Assembly (NCBI RefSeq): GCF_014638995.1
Contig: NZ_BMFR01000012.1
Location: 36,891-100,890, forward strand
DNA length: 64,000 nt
Direction: 5' to 3'
Source: Virgibacillus oceani
GTDB taxonomy: Bacteria; Bacillota; Bacilli; Bacillales; Amphibacillaceae
Under the pieces are notes generated by a model. That model saw only the letters and a list, made by a program, of their open reading frames with translations. It was not told the origin of the DNA and ran no database searches. Positions 50,219 to 59,749 of the stretch are shown here, piece by piece; position 1 is the stretch's first letter, and the number at the start of each line of letters is the position of its first letter. The position numbers and the translations under genes are program-made.

Positions 50219-52174
50219 ATGCCATTAAATGTTACGCAGAAGTTAATTAAAGAGCACTTGGTTTCTGGTGAAATGGTTCCTGGAACGGAAATAGGTCTTA
50301 AAATTGATCAGACTTTAACACAGGATGCGACAGGTACGCTGGTTATGCTCGAGCTGGAAGCAATGGAATTGGATCGTGCAAAAACCGAGGCGTCTTGTCA
50401 GTATGTAGATCACAACTTAATTCAAGTAGATAGTAAAAATCCTGATGATCACCTGTTTTTGCTAAGTGCAACACAACGGTTTGGACTATATTATAGCCGA
50501 CCTGGTAATGGGGTGAGTCATCCCGTGCATATGCAGCGTTTAGCTAAACCAGGAAAGACACTGCTTGGCTCTGACAGTCATACATGTGCTAATGGCTGTA
50601 TGGGAATGCTGGCAATGGGTGCGGGCGGTATTGATGTTGCTCTTGCCATTGCTGGAGAACCTTTTTATGTAAAAATGCCTAAAGTCTGGGGAGTGAAGTT
50701 AACTGGTAAGCTTCCTGATTGGGTAAGTGCCAAGGATGTTATTTTTGAAATGCTCCGTAAATACGATGTAAAGGGCGGGGTAGGAAAGGTAATTGAATAT
50801 TACGGTCCTGGACTAGACAGTTTAAGTGCAATGGATCGTCATGTTATTGCCAATATGGGTGCTGAGCTAGGTGCAACAGGAACCGTTTTTCCATCTGATA
50901 AAGAAATTAAGCGATTTTTAAAGGAACAGGAGCGTGAGGAGGACTGGATCGAATTAGTAGCGGATAAAGATGCAACATATGATATTCATGAAGAAATTAA
51001 TTTATCCGAGCTTGAACCACTCATTGCAAAACCATCCAGTCCTGGAAATGTGGTACCGGTTTCCGAAATTGCTGGTACACCAATATATCAATCGTATATT
51101 GGCTCGTCCGCAAACCCCGGATTTCGTGATTTTGCTGTTGCTGCAGAAGTCGTTAAAGATAATCAAATAGCCGACGGGGTTTCATTCGATATTAACCCAA
51201 CATCGAGACAAATGTTAACGGACCTAGTAAAGGAAGGCTATGTTGCAAGTCTGCTCCAAGCGGGAGGACGTTTGCATCAGGCAGGCTGCAACGGATGTAT
51301 TGGTATGGGGCAGGCACCAGCGACTGGCCGGAATAGTTTACGTACGACTCCTAGAAACTTTCCAGGACGGTCCGGTACAAAAGAGGATAGTGTATTTTTA
51401 TGCAGTCCGGAAACAGCTGCTGCATCTGTATTAAAAGGAAAGATTACGGATCCGCGGACACTCGATATTAAATACCCAAGTATCAAGGAACCGAAGAACC
51501 CAACAATTGATGATAAACTGCTTGATAAGCCTTTGCCGCTAGAAGAAGCAAGAAAGGTTGAGCTGCACAAAGGGCCGAACATCGCATCAATTCCAAAAAT
51601 GGATGAAATGCCTGATAAATTAGAGGTGCCAATTCTGTTAAAAATGGGCGATAACATTTCTACAGATGAAATTCTAGCAGGTGGAGCGCGCGTTCTACCG
51701 TATCGCAGCAATTTGCCAGAGATCAGTAAATTTTCCTTTGAAATTATTGATACAACGTACTATAAACGCGGGAAGGAATCGGTCGATAAAGGTGGTCATG
51801 CAATTGTTGGCGGCTATAACTATGGCCAAGGATCCAGCCGTGAACACGCTGCATTGGCACCAAGGTATCTTGGATTGCGGGTTGCTTTAGTAAAAGATTT
51901 TGCCCGAATCCACTGGCAGAACCTTGTGAATTTCGGTGTATTGCCACTGACTTTCATAAATGAAGATGACTACGACTTGTTAGAGCAAGGAGATGTACTT
52001 GAGCTCACCGATTTAAGAAATAAGATTAAACAGGGGAATGAATTTACAATTGCAGTAAAAGGAAAAGGTCATTCGATTAAGGTACAGCACCTGCTTTCTG
52101 AGCGCCAGGTAGAAATTATGCTGAAAGGCGGCATCATAAATTGGGTAAAAGACCGGCAGAAGAAAACGATCTAA
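50219..52174 (+). CDS. Aconitate hydratase, short (650-residue) type
   Basis: A 651-residue aconitase-family enzyme. Iron-sulfur ligands are visible: Cys in DSHTCANGCMGM (about 120) and the pair in QAGCNGCIGMGQ (about 352-355). The C-terminal swivel domain (about 475-640) has GDNISTDEILAGG and YNYGQGSSREHAALAPRYLG. It isomerises citrate to isocitrate or acts on a related substrate. It is shorter than the usual CitB/AcnA (about 900) and matches the mitochondrial/putative-aconitase subfamily found in some Firmicutes and archaea. The start has AGGAGGG. It is followed by a zinc-finger miniprotein gene 18 bases after its stop. Confidence 0.85.
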   Translation: MPLNVTQKLIKEHLVSGEMVPGTEIGLKIDQTLTQDATGTLVMLELEAMELDRAKTEASCQYVDHNLIQVDSKNPDDHLFLLSATQRFGLYYSRPGNGVSHPVHMQRLAKPGKTLLGSDSHTCANGCMGMLAMGAGGIDVALAIAGEPFYVKMPKVWGVKLTGKLPDWVSAKDVIFEMLRKYDVKGGVGKVIEYYGPGLDSLSAMDRHVIANMGAELGATGTVFPSDKEIKRFLKEQEREEDWIELVADKDATYDIHEEINLSELEPLIAKPSSPGNVVPVSEIAGTPIYQSYIGSSANPGFRDFAVAAEVVKDNQIADGVSFDINPTSRQMLTDLVKEGYVASLLQAGGRLHQAGCNGCIGMGQAPATGRNSLRTTPRNFPGRSGTKEDSVFLCSPETAAASVLKGKITDPRTLDIKYPSIKEPKNPTIDDKLLDKPLPLEEARKVELHKGPNIASIPKMDEMPDKLEVPILLKMGDNISTDEILAGGARVLPYRSNLPEISKFSFEIIDTTYYKRGKESVDKGGHAIVGGYNYGQGSSREHAALAPRYLGLRVALVKDFARIHWQNLVNFGVLPLTFINEDDYDLLEQGDVLELTDLRNKIKQGNEFTIAVKGKGHSIKVQHLLSERQVEIMLKGGIINWVKDRQKKTI

Positions 52175-52192
52175 AGATAGGAGGATTGCAAA

Positions 52193-52357
52193 ATGGTTGA
52201 TAGGGAAAATACATGTAAAGCCTGTGAAGGTACCGGGATGCTGGCAGACGATGAAGGCTGGCAATATCGCTGCAGTGTTTGCGGCGGGGATGGAGTAAAT
52301 AGCGGCGAACCTACGCGAATAATGGAAGTGGATGAAATGAACCGCTTATTGGATTGA
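52193..52357 (+). CDS. DnaJ-type zinc-finger miniprotein
   Basis: A 54-residue protein in the same operon as the aconitase, with GATAGGAGG upstream of its ATG. It contains two CxxC-x-G pairs, CKACEGTG (residues 8-15) and CSVCGGDG (27-34), the signature of DnaJ-like zinc fingers (CxxCxGxG), and little else. It could deliver or protect the Fe-S cluster, chaperone the aconitase, or be a redox-sensing adapter; none of these is shown. It is too short for ordinary gene calls. Confidence 0.65.
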   Translation: MVDRENTCKACEGTGMLADDEGWQYRCSVCGGDGVNSGEPTRIMEVDEMNRLLD

Positions 52358-52363
52358 ATATAA

Positions 52364-52405
52364 AAAAAGTAATCAGGGAGGGGCTGCCCCACCTGATTAC
52401 TTTTT
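52364..52405. terminator. Bidirectional terminator between aconitase operon and LTA synthase
   Basis: AAAAAGTAATCAGG and CCTGATTACTTTTT form a perfect 14-bp stem with T runs in both directions. Confidence 0.9.
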
Positions 52406-52408
52406 AAT

Positions 52409-54340
52409 TTAATTGCTGTTAACGTCTTTACCATACATATAATTTGATGGATCAACTGGTTCCCATTCTTCTGTTGGTTCATAGAAGCGCAATAAATCTC
52501 CATAAAGAACATCATCGGAAAGCTCTAGCTCATGTCCAACCTTTTCTTTCATCGCCTTCATTTCTTTAGTTGGTTCAATTTCTTCCCCAGTTTTTGTGTC
52601 ATAATAGGTACCTTCTATCAGACTATATTCCGGTGTGATAAAGTCTCCATTACGGAATGGTACAAATTCCTTGTGTCCTTTTGAAAATAGGTCCGTACCA
52701 AATTGAATATAGTTTTGTGCCTTGATGCCCATTAAATGAAGCAATGTCGGCATTACATCGATTTGTCCAGAATATTCATGAACAGTTCCTTTTCCATCAA
52801 CACCAGGCACCTTTATCATGAATGGAACACGTTGCAATTGTGCATTTTTGAACTCAGTAATTTCTTCGCCTGTTATTTGTTCCATGGCGCGGTTATGGTT
52901 TTCGGAAATTCCATAATGGTCACCATAAATCATGATGATGGAATCCTCGTACATGCCAGATTCTTTTAAGTCTTTAAAGAATTGCTCTAATGATTCATCT
53001 AAATACCTTGCTGTTTGGAAGTAGCGATCAACAGATGGATCACCTGTTTCTGCTGGCTCAATTGTTGCATCTTCCGGATCAATTTTATACGGATGATGGT
53101 TTGTTAATGTCATCATGTGTGCATAAAATGGTTGTTCCATTGATTCAAGCAATGGCATCGATTCTTCAAAAAACGGTTTGTCTTTTAGCCCATAATTAAT
53201 TACTTGTCCTTCACTCATATCGTAATAGCTAGAGTCGAAAAATTTATCGACACCGAATTCTTTATAAATTTCATCACGGTTCCAGAATGACTTGTTATCA
53301 CCGTGTAATACAGCTGAAGTATAATTTTGCTGTTGTTTTAGTATTGCTGGCAATGCCTGATAGGTGTTATTGCCCTTTGTTACAAATGCTGCACCTTGTG
53401 GTAACCCGTATAGGGAGTTATCAAGGATAAACTCAGCATCTGCTGTTTTACCTTGCTCGGTTTGATGGAAGAAGTTGTCAAAGTATGTGAAATCTTTACT
53501 TTGATCATGTACTAATGAATTCAGGAATGGTGTTACTTCTTCACCATGTAATTTGTAATCAATCAAAAATGACTGAAATGATTCTAGATGGATCTTAATA
53601 ATATTCTTGCCTTTACCAGCACCAAAAAGCTCTGGATCTGGTTCTGCAAATTTATTTTTGGTATAGTTTTCAACTTCTGTTAAATCACTGCTATCTGCAA
53701 GAACGCGCTGCGTAGATGACTGCATGGTTTGAATTGCGTCATAGATCGCGAAATTATAAGAACCCAAGTATTTCACAATGTAATTGCGGTCAAAGGTTCG
53801 TTCCAGCAATTGTGGACGATCAATTTCAGCTAATCCCAAGTTAACCGTGAAGGCGATAACACCTGCAGCAAGTACTGTCATAGGCTTTCTGATTTGCATG
53901 CGTTCTGTTGACCAGCCTTTTCTGCTCCATACAAATAAAGCAATTAGTACAATGATGTCCACAGCATAAAATAAATCATGCCAAGCTACTAAACTAGCAA
54001 TACTGCCGCCTAAGCTGCCAAAGTTGCTAGTTTGGGTAAGTGTAGGCAATGTTATAAAATCAGTATTGAAACGGTAGAATACGACATTTGCATATACTAG
54101 GAAACTCATTAAACTATCAATGAGAATGATCCAAATACCAGCTTTTCTGCCTTTTGCAAATAAACCCAAGCCTAGAAAAATTGCTGCTGAACTAAGCGGA
54201 TTAAAGAATAATAGAAATTGTTGTAACGTATTTTGAATGTCTAAATTGAATTCGAATAGATATATTAGATAGGTTTTTAGCCAAAGCAAGACTACTGCAA
54301 TACTAAAGAACCCCATTTTAGAAGAAATAACTTTCTTCAT
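52409..54340 (-). CDS. Lipoteichoic acid synthase family (LtaS-like)
   Basis: A 643-residue membrane enzyme with five N-terminal helices (about 1-185) and an extracellular sulfatase-like domain (about 225-600). The metal and nucleophile region is HQTEQGKTADAEFILDNSLYGLP (catalytic Thr after GK) with IIMIYGDHYGISENHN carrying metal ligands. It polymerises glycerol phosphate from phosphatidylglycerol onto a lipid anchor. I start at the Met of MKKVISS because GAGGTGAAAAAA precedes it. Genomes of this group usually have several LtaS paralogues, so which one this is stays open. Confidence 0.88.
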   Translation of the reverse strand: MKKVISSKMGFFSIAVVLLWLKTYLIYLFEFNLDIQNTLQQFLLFFNPLSSAAIFLGLGLFAKGRKAGIWIILIDSLMSFLVYANVVFYRFNTDFITLPTLTQTSNFGSLGGSIASLVAWHDLFYAVDIIVLIALFVWSRKGWSTERMQIRKPMTVLAAGVIAFTVNLGLAEIDRPQLLERTFDRNYIVKYLGSYNFAIYDAIQTMQSSTQRVLADSSDLTEVENYTKNKFAEPDPELFGAGKGKNIIKIHLESFQSFLIDYKLHGEEVTPFLNSLVHDQSKDFTYFDNFFHQTEQGKTADAEFILDNSLYGLPQGAAFVTKGNNTYQALPAILKQQQNYTSAVLHGDNKSFWNRDEIYKEFGVDKFFDSSYYDMSEGQVINYGLKDKPFFEESMPLLESMEQPFYAHMMTLTNHHPYKIDPEDATIEPAETGDPSVDRYFQTARYLDESLEQFFKDLKESGMYEDSIIMIYGDHYGISENHNRAMEQITGEEITEFKNAQLQRVPFMIKVPGVDGKGTVHEYSGQIDVMPTLLHLMGIKAQNYIQFGTDLFSKGHKEFVPFRNGDFITPEYSLIEGTYYDTKTGEEIEPTKEMKAMKEKVGHELELSDDVLYGDLLRFYEPTEEWEPVDPSNYMYGKDVNSN

Positions 54341-54464
54341 TTTTTTCACCTCTATAAATTGTGACTTGTATGTCAAAAGTGTATTATAGCGAAGATGCAA
54401 TAATTATGCAAGAGGTATTTTGAACTATACAGTTATTACCATGATTGGTAATAGACTAAATGGC

Positions 54465-54491
54465 GGGACACGGGGTCTGACCCCGTGTCCC
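54465..54491. repeat. Perfect GGGACA..TGTCCC palindrome
   Basis: GGGACACGGGGTC and GACCCCGTGTCCC are 13-base inverted repeats around one base. Same family as the repeats at 41.8 and 59.7 kb. Confidence 0.7.
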
Positions 54492-54499
54492 AGGTTATT

Positions 54500-55120
54500 T
54501 TAGTGTGGCATTGTGCCTTGGGTTGGTGCGTAACTGTTTTGGAATGCTTGCATGTCTTGCTGGTTAAGCTGTGGTACTTGATAATAGTGATTTTTGTTTT
54601 GGTATAAAAATACTTCATAAGCCATTTCAATCATATTTGGGACACTGTCCGCAAATATGCGTCTCATGACAGGGTTTGTCATTTCTAATGCTGTCATTGT
54701 AAATGCTGAAGCACAAGATTTTAATTGACCTAACATAAAACCGGAAATGCATTGATCATTAATTTCCGTTACATTTTGGCTTGGTGTCTTCGGTGGTGAT
54801 GGCTGCATTCCATATATGACATTATTATCCTGCTGCATTTCATAGCTTTGTGTTGGAACAGCAGGATCTTGACCAGTTTTAAATGTATCAACTAGTGTGT
54901 TGTACAATTGATTGAAAAATGTGCGATGTTTTTGCATCATTGTTTTGAGCTCTGGATCTTGAACGTGCTGATCATATAATAGATAATGCTCCATACCACC
55001 GATTAATGTTGACAAAGCTTCGTGTGCATCAAACATATCGTGTCCGCCAAAATGCTGCTGTGGAGGCATTTGTGACGTTCCTTGCATGTTTTGCTGCTGA
55101 TTCTGATTTTGATTTAGCAT
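54500..55120 (-). CDS. CotF-like spore coat protein
   Basis: A 206-residue protein. After a Gln/Asn-rich start (MLNQNQNQQQNMQGTSQMPPQQ) comes a ferritin-like coat protein F domain (about 30-195) with FDAHEALSTLIGGMEHYLLYDQHVQDPEL and QLKSCASAFTMTALEMTNPVMRRIFADSVPNMIEMAYEVFLYQN. The start has GGAGGTTTATATAG. It would be a coat or germination-related protein in spores. Family clear, exact gene name not. Confidence 0.82.
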   Translation of the reverse strand: MLNQNQNQQQNMQGTSQMPPQQHFGGHDMFDAHEALSTLIGGMEHYLLYDQHVQDPELKTMMQKHRTFFNQLYNTLVDTFKTGQDPAVPTQSYEMQQDNNVIYGMQPSPPKTPSQNVTEINDQCISGFMLGQLKSCASAFTMTALEMTNPVMRRIFADSVPNMIEMAYEVFLYQNKNHYYQVPQLNQQDMQAFQNSYAPTQGTMPH

Positions 55121-55252
55121 TCTATATAAACCTCCTTGAATTTTAATCAACGTTATTTTGAACTAATATTGGAATAATATACATGCTTGTAAAGTTGACT
55201 TTACAGTAAAGGGGGCTTTACGTTATGATGGTGTTAAAAGGGAGGAATTACT

Positions 55253-55636
55253 TTGGATAGTAAAACTGGTCAAAGAACGTACCTGACATTTGGGATTCTG
55301 TTTTTGTTATTTAGTGCATTATTTACTATGGCTACTATATCAACTGGTATATTTCCGGCGGGGCATGAGCTTGTTATGATTGGAGTTTCGGTAATGTCTT
55401 TCTGCCTTGCTTATTTATATCCCCAGTTTAAAGAAAACGATGAGCGTTCCAGGAGAATACGTGAAAAAGGTATGTTTTATAGTTACTTTTTTATGCTGGG
55501 GTATATGATTATTTTAATGTCATTGTTCCAATTTGATCTGTTACAGCTTGATGGATATCAAACAGTATGCTTATTATCCTCACTCTTAATGATGACCGTA
55601 TTTATTAACCTTGTAGTGTTAGCCAGAAGGTATTAA
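55253..55636 (+). CDS. Small four-helix membrane protein
   Basis: A 127-residue protein with four hydrophobic helices (about 10-32, 36-54, 70-92 and 100-124) separated by a charged loop ENDERSRRIREKG. TTG start after GGGAGG. Family not recognised. Confidence 0.6.
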   Translation: MDSKTGQRTYLTFGILFLLFSALFTMATISTGIFPAGHELVMIGVSVMSFCLAYLYPQFKENDERSRRIREKGMFYSYFFMLGYMIILMSLFQFDLLQLDGYQTVCLLSSLLMMTVFINLVVLARRY

Positions 55637-55663
55637 GCGGGAATGGAGACCATTGCCCGCTTA
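55634..55663. terminator. Hairpin between convergent genes
   Basis: TAAGCGGGAATGG pairs with CCATT-G-CCCGCTTA (13 bp with one bulge); an ATCAAACGTTTGAT palindrome follows at the end of the lipoprotein gene. Confidence 0.6.
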
Positions 55664-55681
55664 TGTTGATCAAACGTTTGA

Positions 55682-56152
55682 TTAATTTCCTAAAGTTTCT
55701 TTAAAATTTTTTAATTTAGGAATTGATTCATCGATTAATTGTTTTAGCTTGACTACATCTGGTTTATCTTTTGTAACCTCATCGAATAATGGGTAGAGAC
55801 TGTTTTCGATGTTGCTGTATTCTTTAAGGTTTACTTCTTCTACTTGCTTTTCAATTTGATCCCAGCTTTCTTCAACAGCTTTTCCTGCAGCATGTATTTT
55901 TTCCGTTTCACTTGGTGTATTTTCAACTGCAGTTTTTAACTCATCTATAGATGCTAACACTTGATCCAATCCGCTGGTTAAGTCAGGCGTAACCATATTA
56001 TCGACTTGTCTAACTGAATCATTAGACAAATTTTTATCCACTTCATGCTTCCTTTGTTCCTGATTATGCTGCGATTGTTCATCGTTACTTGCACCGCATG
56101 CAGCCAATAGTAATGTCCCTGCTGCTAGTATAAAGTACAGTATTTTTTTCAA
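55682..56152 (-). CDS. Lipoprotein with helical domain
   Basis: A 156-residue lipoprotein: signal peptide MKKILYFILAAGTLLLAACG with lipobox LAAC, then a charged linker and a helical region built of acidic and basic stretches. The TTG start has GGAGG eight bases upstream; the ATG of the longer frame does not. Function unknown. Confidence 0.7.
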   Translation of the reverse strand: MKKILYFILAAGTLLLAACGASNDEQSQHNQEQRKHEVDKNLSNDSVRQVDNMVTPDLTSGLDQVLASIDELKTAVENTPSETEKIHAAGKAVEESWDQIEKQVEEVNLKEYSNIENSLYPLFDEVTKDKPDVVKLKQLIDESIPKLKNFKETLGN

Positions 56153-56287
56153 TTTAAGAACCTCCAAAATTGGTTTTATTTGCTTAGTATGGTATTTTTT
56201 GCAGCTTTTATACAACATGTTTTGGGGATTAATGAAACTTAATACAACCGTATTTCGTAAGGTAGGAAAAGACCGTTGGGAGGTTAT

Positions 56288-57637
56288 ATGGTGAAGACGG
56301 TGTTGACTAAGCTTGTGTTATCATTACTCGTTTTACTTTTGGTTAGTGCATGCAGTGATGATTCTAAACATAAAGATGATGATAAATCGAAACGTAAGGG
56401 AGGAGTAGCAGTGGAGAAGCTAACCGGTGAATGGAGTGGGGCGATTAACGTACCAAACCAGCCGTTATCGATTCTCGTATCTTTTAAAAAGGACCAGGAA
56501 TGGACCGGAACTATTAGCATTCCTGTTCAGGGTGTGAAGGACCATCCTTTGAATAACATTACATACGATCAATCTAATATTGCATTTGTAATGGAAATTC
56601 CAGGGCAAAAGCTTCTATTTGATGGAACAATTAATGATGAAACAATAGAGGGTTCCTTTACACAGCATGGACAGACATTTCCATTTGAATTAAAAAGAAG
56701 AAGCGGGATGGAGAACTCAGAAAAAGATGAAGGGGATTTTTTAAGTGTTGAAACAGATAATGGAACACTTTACGGTGAATTAGAAAAGCCTAAAGGAAAA
56801 GGTCCATTTCCAGTAATGATCATTATCCCTGGGTCAGGACCTACAGATCGTGATGGGAATTCTGTTGGCTTGCCGGGAAAAAATAATAGTTTGAAACTTT
56901 TAGCGGAGGCATTAGCGGATCGCGGAATAGCAGCAGTTCGTTACGATAAACGCGGTGTTGGGAAAAATCAAGGGGCAGCTATTCCTGAAACAGCGTTAAC
57001 GTTTAATCAATTGAATAAAGATGCCGAGTCTTGGATTAGCAGTCTAAAGCAGGATGAACAATTTTCTGATGTCGGTGTAATAGGTCATTCTCAAGGGGCA
57101 CTGGTCGGAATGATAGCTGCACAATCAGGGAATGCTGATGTGTTTGTGTCAATTGCCGGAGCAGGCAGACCGATAAATGAGGTTCTTTATAAGCAGTTAA
57201 GTGAAAGCCTTTCAGGTAAGTTATTGGAGGAAAGTAAACAAATTTTGGAAATCCTGAAGCAGGATGAGCATGTTGAAAAGGTAAGTAAGGAATTGGAAAG
57301 TGTGTTCCGCCCATCTGTTCAGTCGTTTTTATCGTCGTGGATGAAATATGACCCTGTCCGGGAAATACAAAAGCTAACGGTACCAGTATTACTTGTTAAT
57401 GGTAAACATGATATACAGGTTCCGGTTAGTGATGCGGAAAAACTGAAGAGCGCAAAGGATGACGCTGAACTGCTGCTAGTTGAAAAAATGAATCATGTAC
57501 TAAAAGAAGCGCCAAAGGACAGAAAGGCAAACATGGAAACATACACTAACCCGGATCTCCCTTTAGCAGATGGACTGATGGACGGGATTATAGGATTTTT
57601 AAAAGAGAATGGGTTTGTGCAGAATAGTAATAATTAA
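56288..57637 (+). CDS. Alpha/beta hydrolase lipoprotein
   Basis: A 449-residue protein with a lipoprotein signal (LVLLLVSACSDDS, lipobox VSAC) and a charged linker. An N-terminal beta-rich domain (about 40-140) is followed by an alpha/beta hydrolase domain (about 145-445). Nucleophile Ser in GHSQGALVG, Asp in NGKHDIQVP, His in MNHVLKE. It is an extracellular esterase or peptidase-like enzyme of unknown substrate. The start has GGGAGGTT. Confidence 0.8.
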   Translation: MVKTVLTKLVLSLLVLLLVSACSDDSKHKDDDKSKRKGGVAVEKLTGEWSGAINVPNQPLSILVSFKKDQEWTGTISIPVQGVKDHPLNNITYDQSNIAFVMEIPGQKLLFDGTINDETIEGSFTQHGQTFPFELKRRSGMENSEKDEGDFLSVETDNGTLYGELEKPKGKGPFPVMIIIPGSGPTDRDGNSVGLPGKNNSLKLLAEALADRGIAAVRYDKRGVGKNQGAAIPETALTFNQLNKDAESWISSLKQDEQFSDVGVIGHSQGALVGMIAAQSGNADVFVSIAGAGRPINEVLYKQLSESLSGKLLEESKQILEILKQDEHVEKVSKELESVFRPSVQSFLSSWMKYDPVREIQKLTVPVLLVNGKHDIQVPVSDAEKLKSAKDDAELLLVEKMNHVLKEAPKDRKANMETYTNPDLPLADGLMDGIIGFLKENGFVQNSNN

Positions 57638-57960
57638 AGTATACAAAAATACACAACAATAAGCTTAAACAGATTAGCTTATTGTTGTGTATTTTTTTAT
57701 TGCCTTAAATTAATAATTGCTTGCTTAGGGGTTTACGTTTCCTGACTCTCGGGAATACGATTGGAATAGTTGAATTACGGTTGAAAACTATGATCTGAAT
57801 ACATCACAAAAATCGTGGATATTTACAACTAGCAGCAGGAATAATAACGTGAAAATGAATGTAACATATTACAATAAAAATACGTCTCTTTATATAGATG
57901 AAATTTATTAAGGCTACTATTTTTATATGTGATTTTACCCAACTGAAGAGAGGGCATCTA
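57638..57960. other. Intergenic region with a terminator, otherwise empty
   Basis: Contains the terminator of the hydrolase gene; I see no other gene or RNA. The last part includes a GAAGAGAGGG site for the glucosaminidase gene. Confidence 0.4.
57645..57696 (+). terminator. Strong terminator after hydrolase lipoprotein
   Basis: A perfect 21-bp stem (57645-57665 with 57676-57696), 10-base loop, T run. Confidence 0.9.
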
Positions 57961-59643
57961 ATGGTTAAGAAAATTTCTATTTCCTTCCTGATTGTACTTA
58001 TTGCCATTGTTATGGTAAAGGTTTTTATCAATGAAACTAATCAGACCAACGATACCAATTCCGAAATTGATGAGGAACAGGACCAAACAGAATCTGATGA
58101 CAATAATGTTGATGTGAATAAGGTATTCGCACTATCTGAGCAAGGAAGAGTTCCAAATGTCCCGTTTATCGCAGGAAAAACCGCAATACAGGAAGTAAAT
58201 GAAATGTGGGGGCAACCGGGGGAAATAACCAATTTGAAAAATAAACGATATGTCAGCTATCCTGGGCATCGAATAGATCTCGGGTTTCAAAATGATGTCG
58301 TTTTTGATGTGAGGTCCTTTGCTCCTGAATTGCAAATCATCCATTTTGATGATATCAAAAAAGCAAAAGGGGAGCCGGATGAAGTACGTTACTATAAGGA
58401 TGATAGTTATGATCAAATCATTCTTGTTTACGACATTGGTTCCAGCTATCAGCTAAAATGGATTTTGCCTAGACCGACTGAAGAGAATCCGAATCCCGGT
58501 ACTGATCACATTTCCGTTGTGGCACAAATGATGAACGATGGAGAAGGAATGGATACGGATGGTGAGAGTATTGAAGTTATGAGTTTGGATGAAAAGATTG
58601 GACAGCTGATTTTTGCGGGTATTTCTGGTGAAGCAATGGGTGCCGAAACAAAAAGCTTGATCAATACGTATAAAGTCGGGGGGATTATCTTTTACAAAGA
58701 AAATCTTGTAAATCCAAAACAGACTGTAAAATTGTTAAATCAAATTAAAACAACAAATGAAAATAATGATTTACCGCTTTTATTGGGGATAGATCAAGAG
58801 GGTGGCCAGATTTCCAGACTGCCAGGAGATTTAATGGAAATTCCGGCAAATGAAAGGATTGGCGAACTAAATAATGCACAGTATTCTTATGAAATCGGCT
58901 CTCTACTAGGGGAGCAGCTACGTGCGTTTGGCTTTAATCTAGATTTTGCGCCTGTACTGGATGTGAATAGTAATCCGGATAATCCGGTAATTGGTGACCG
59001 TTCTTTTGGGAGTAATCCGGAGATTGTGGGTAAATTAGGTACACAAACAATGAAAGGGATTCAGTCACAGCATATTATTTCCGTTGTTAAACATTTTCCG
59101 GGGCATGGTGATACATCAGTTGATTCGCATTTACAGCTCCCGAGGGTCAATAAGAGTATTCCTGAGTTAAAAAGCCTTGAGCTTAAACCGTTTGAGCATG
59201 CGATAAACAATGGGGCGGATGTTGTCATGATTGCCCATATATTGCTGCCAAAGATTGATTCAGAAAACCCCGCTACAATGTCTAAAAGGGTTATTACAGA
59301 CATGTTAAGGAAGCAGCTTGATTTCAATGGGGTTGTAATTACGGATGACATGACGATGAAGGCAATAACAGACAACTTTGATATTGCTCGTGCTTCAGTG
59401 GAATCCATAAAGGCTGGCAGTGATATTATATTGGTGGCACATGACTACAACAAGGTAGTTGCAGTGTTTGAGGCTATAAAATCAGCTGTTAAAAGTGGAG
59501 AGCTGACTGAGGAAAGAATTGATGAAAGTGTTAGTCGAATTATAGCGTTAAAAAGAAATTATGAACTTACTAATGATAAGGTTAATGCAGTTAATATTGA
59601 GAAGTTAAATCAATCGATAAGGAATACACTTCAGGCAGAATAA
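57961..59643 (+). CDS. DUF4309 plus GH3 beta-N-acetylglucosaminidase (NagZ-like)
   Basis: A 560-residue protein with an N-terminal membrane segment (about 5-22), an acidic linker, a DUF4309-like domain (about 50-185: VNEMWGQPGEITNLKNKRYVSYPGHRIDLGFQ) and a GH3 domain (about 205-555). GH3 residues: GIDQEGGQISRLPG, the KHFPGHGDTSVDSH motif with its catalytic His/Asp, and ITDDMTMKAI with the nucleophile Asp. It would release GlcNAc from peptidoglycan fragments in the envelope. The start at 57961 has GAGAGGG; a longer frame lacks one. Confidence 0.85.
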   Translation: MVKKISISFLIVLIAIVMVKVFINETNQTNDTNSEIDEEQDQTESDDNNVDVNKVFALSEQGRVPNVPFIAGKTAIQEVNEMWGQPGEITNLKNKRYVSYPGHRIDLGFQNDVVFDVRSFAPELQIIHFDDIKKAKGEPDEVRYYKDDSYDQIILVYDIGSSYQLKWILPRPTEENPNPGTDHISVVAQMMNDGEGMDTDGESIEVMSLDEKIGQLIFAGISGEAMGAETKSLINTYKVGGIIFYKENLVNPKQTVKLLNQIKTTNENNDLPLLLGIDQEGGQISRLPGDLMEIPANERIGELNNAQYSYEIGSLLGEQLRAFGFNLDFAPVLDVNSNPDNPVIGDRSFGSNPEIVGKLGTQTMKGIQSQHIISVVKHFPGHGDTSVDSHLQLPRVNKSIPELKSLELKPFEHAINNGADVVMIAHILLPKIDSENPATMSKRVITDMLRKQLDFNGVVITDDMTMKAITDNFDIARASVESIKAGSDIILVAHDYNKVVAVFEAIKSAVKSGELTEERIDESVSRIIALKRNYELTNDKVNAVNIEKLNQSIRNTLQAE

Positions 59644-59649
59644 GCATAG

Positions 59650-59693
59650 TGGGACAAGGGGTCATGGGACAAGGGGTCAGACCCCTTGTCCCA
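59650..59693. repeat. GGGACA..TGTCCC palindrome with an extra half copy
   Basis: TGGGACAAGGGGTC (59665-59678) and GACCCCTTGTCCCA (59680-59693) are 14-base inverted repeats; a further direct copy of the left arm (GTGGGACAAGGGGTCA) lies immediately before. Confidence 0.75.
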
Positions 59694-59749
59694 CGGGAAT
59701 TATGCTATGATAGAAAGAAGAACACGTATAAATTAAGGGGTGGCCGCTA

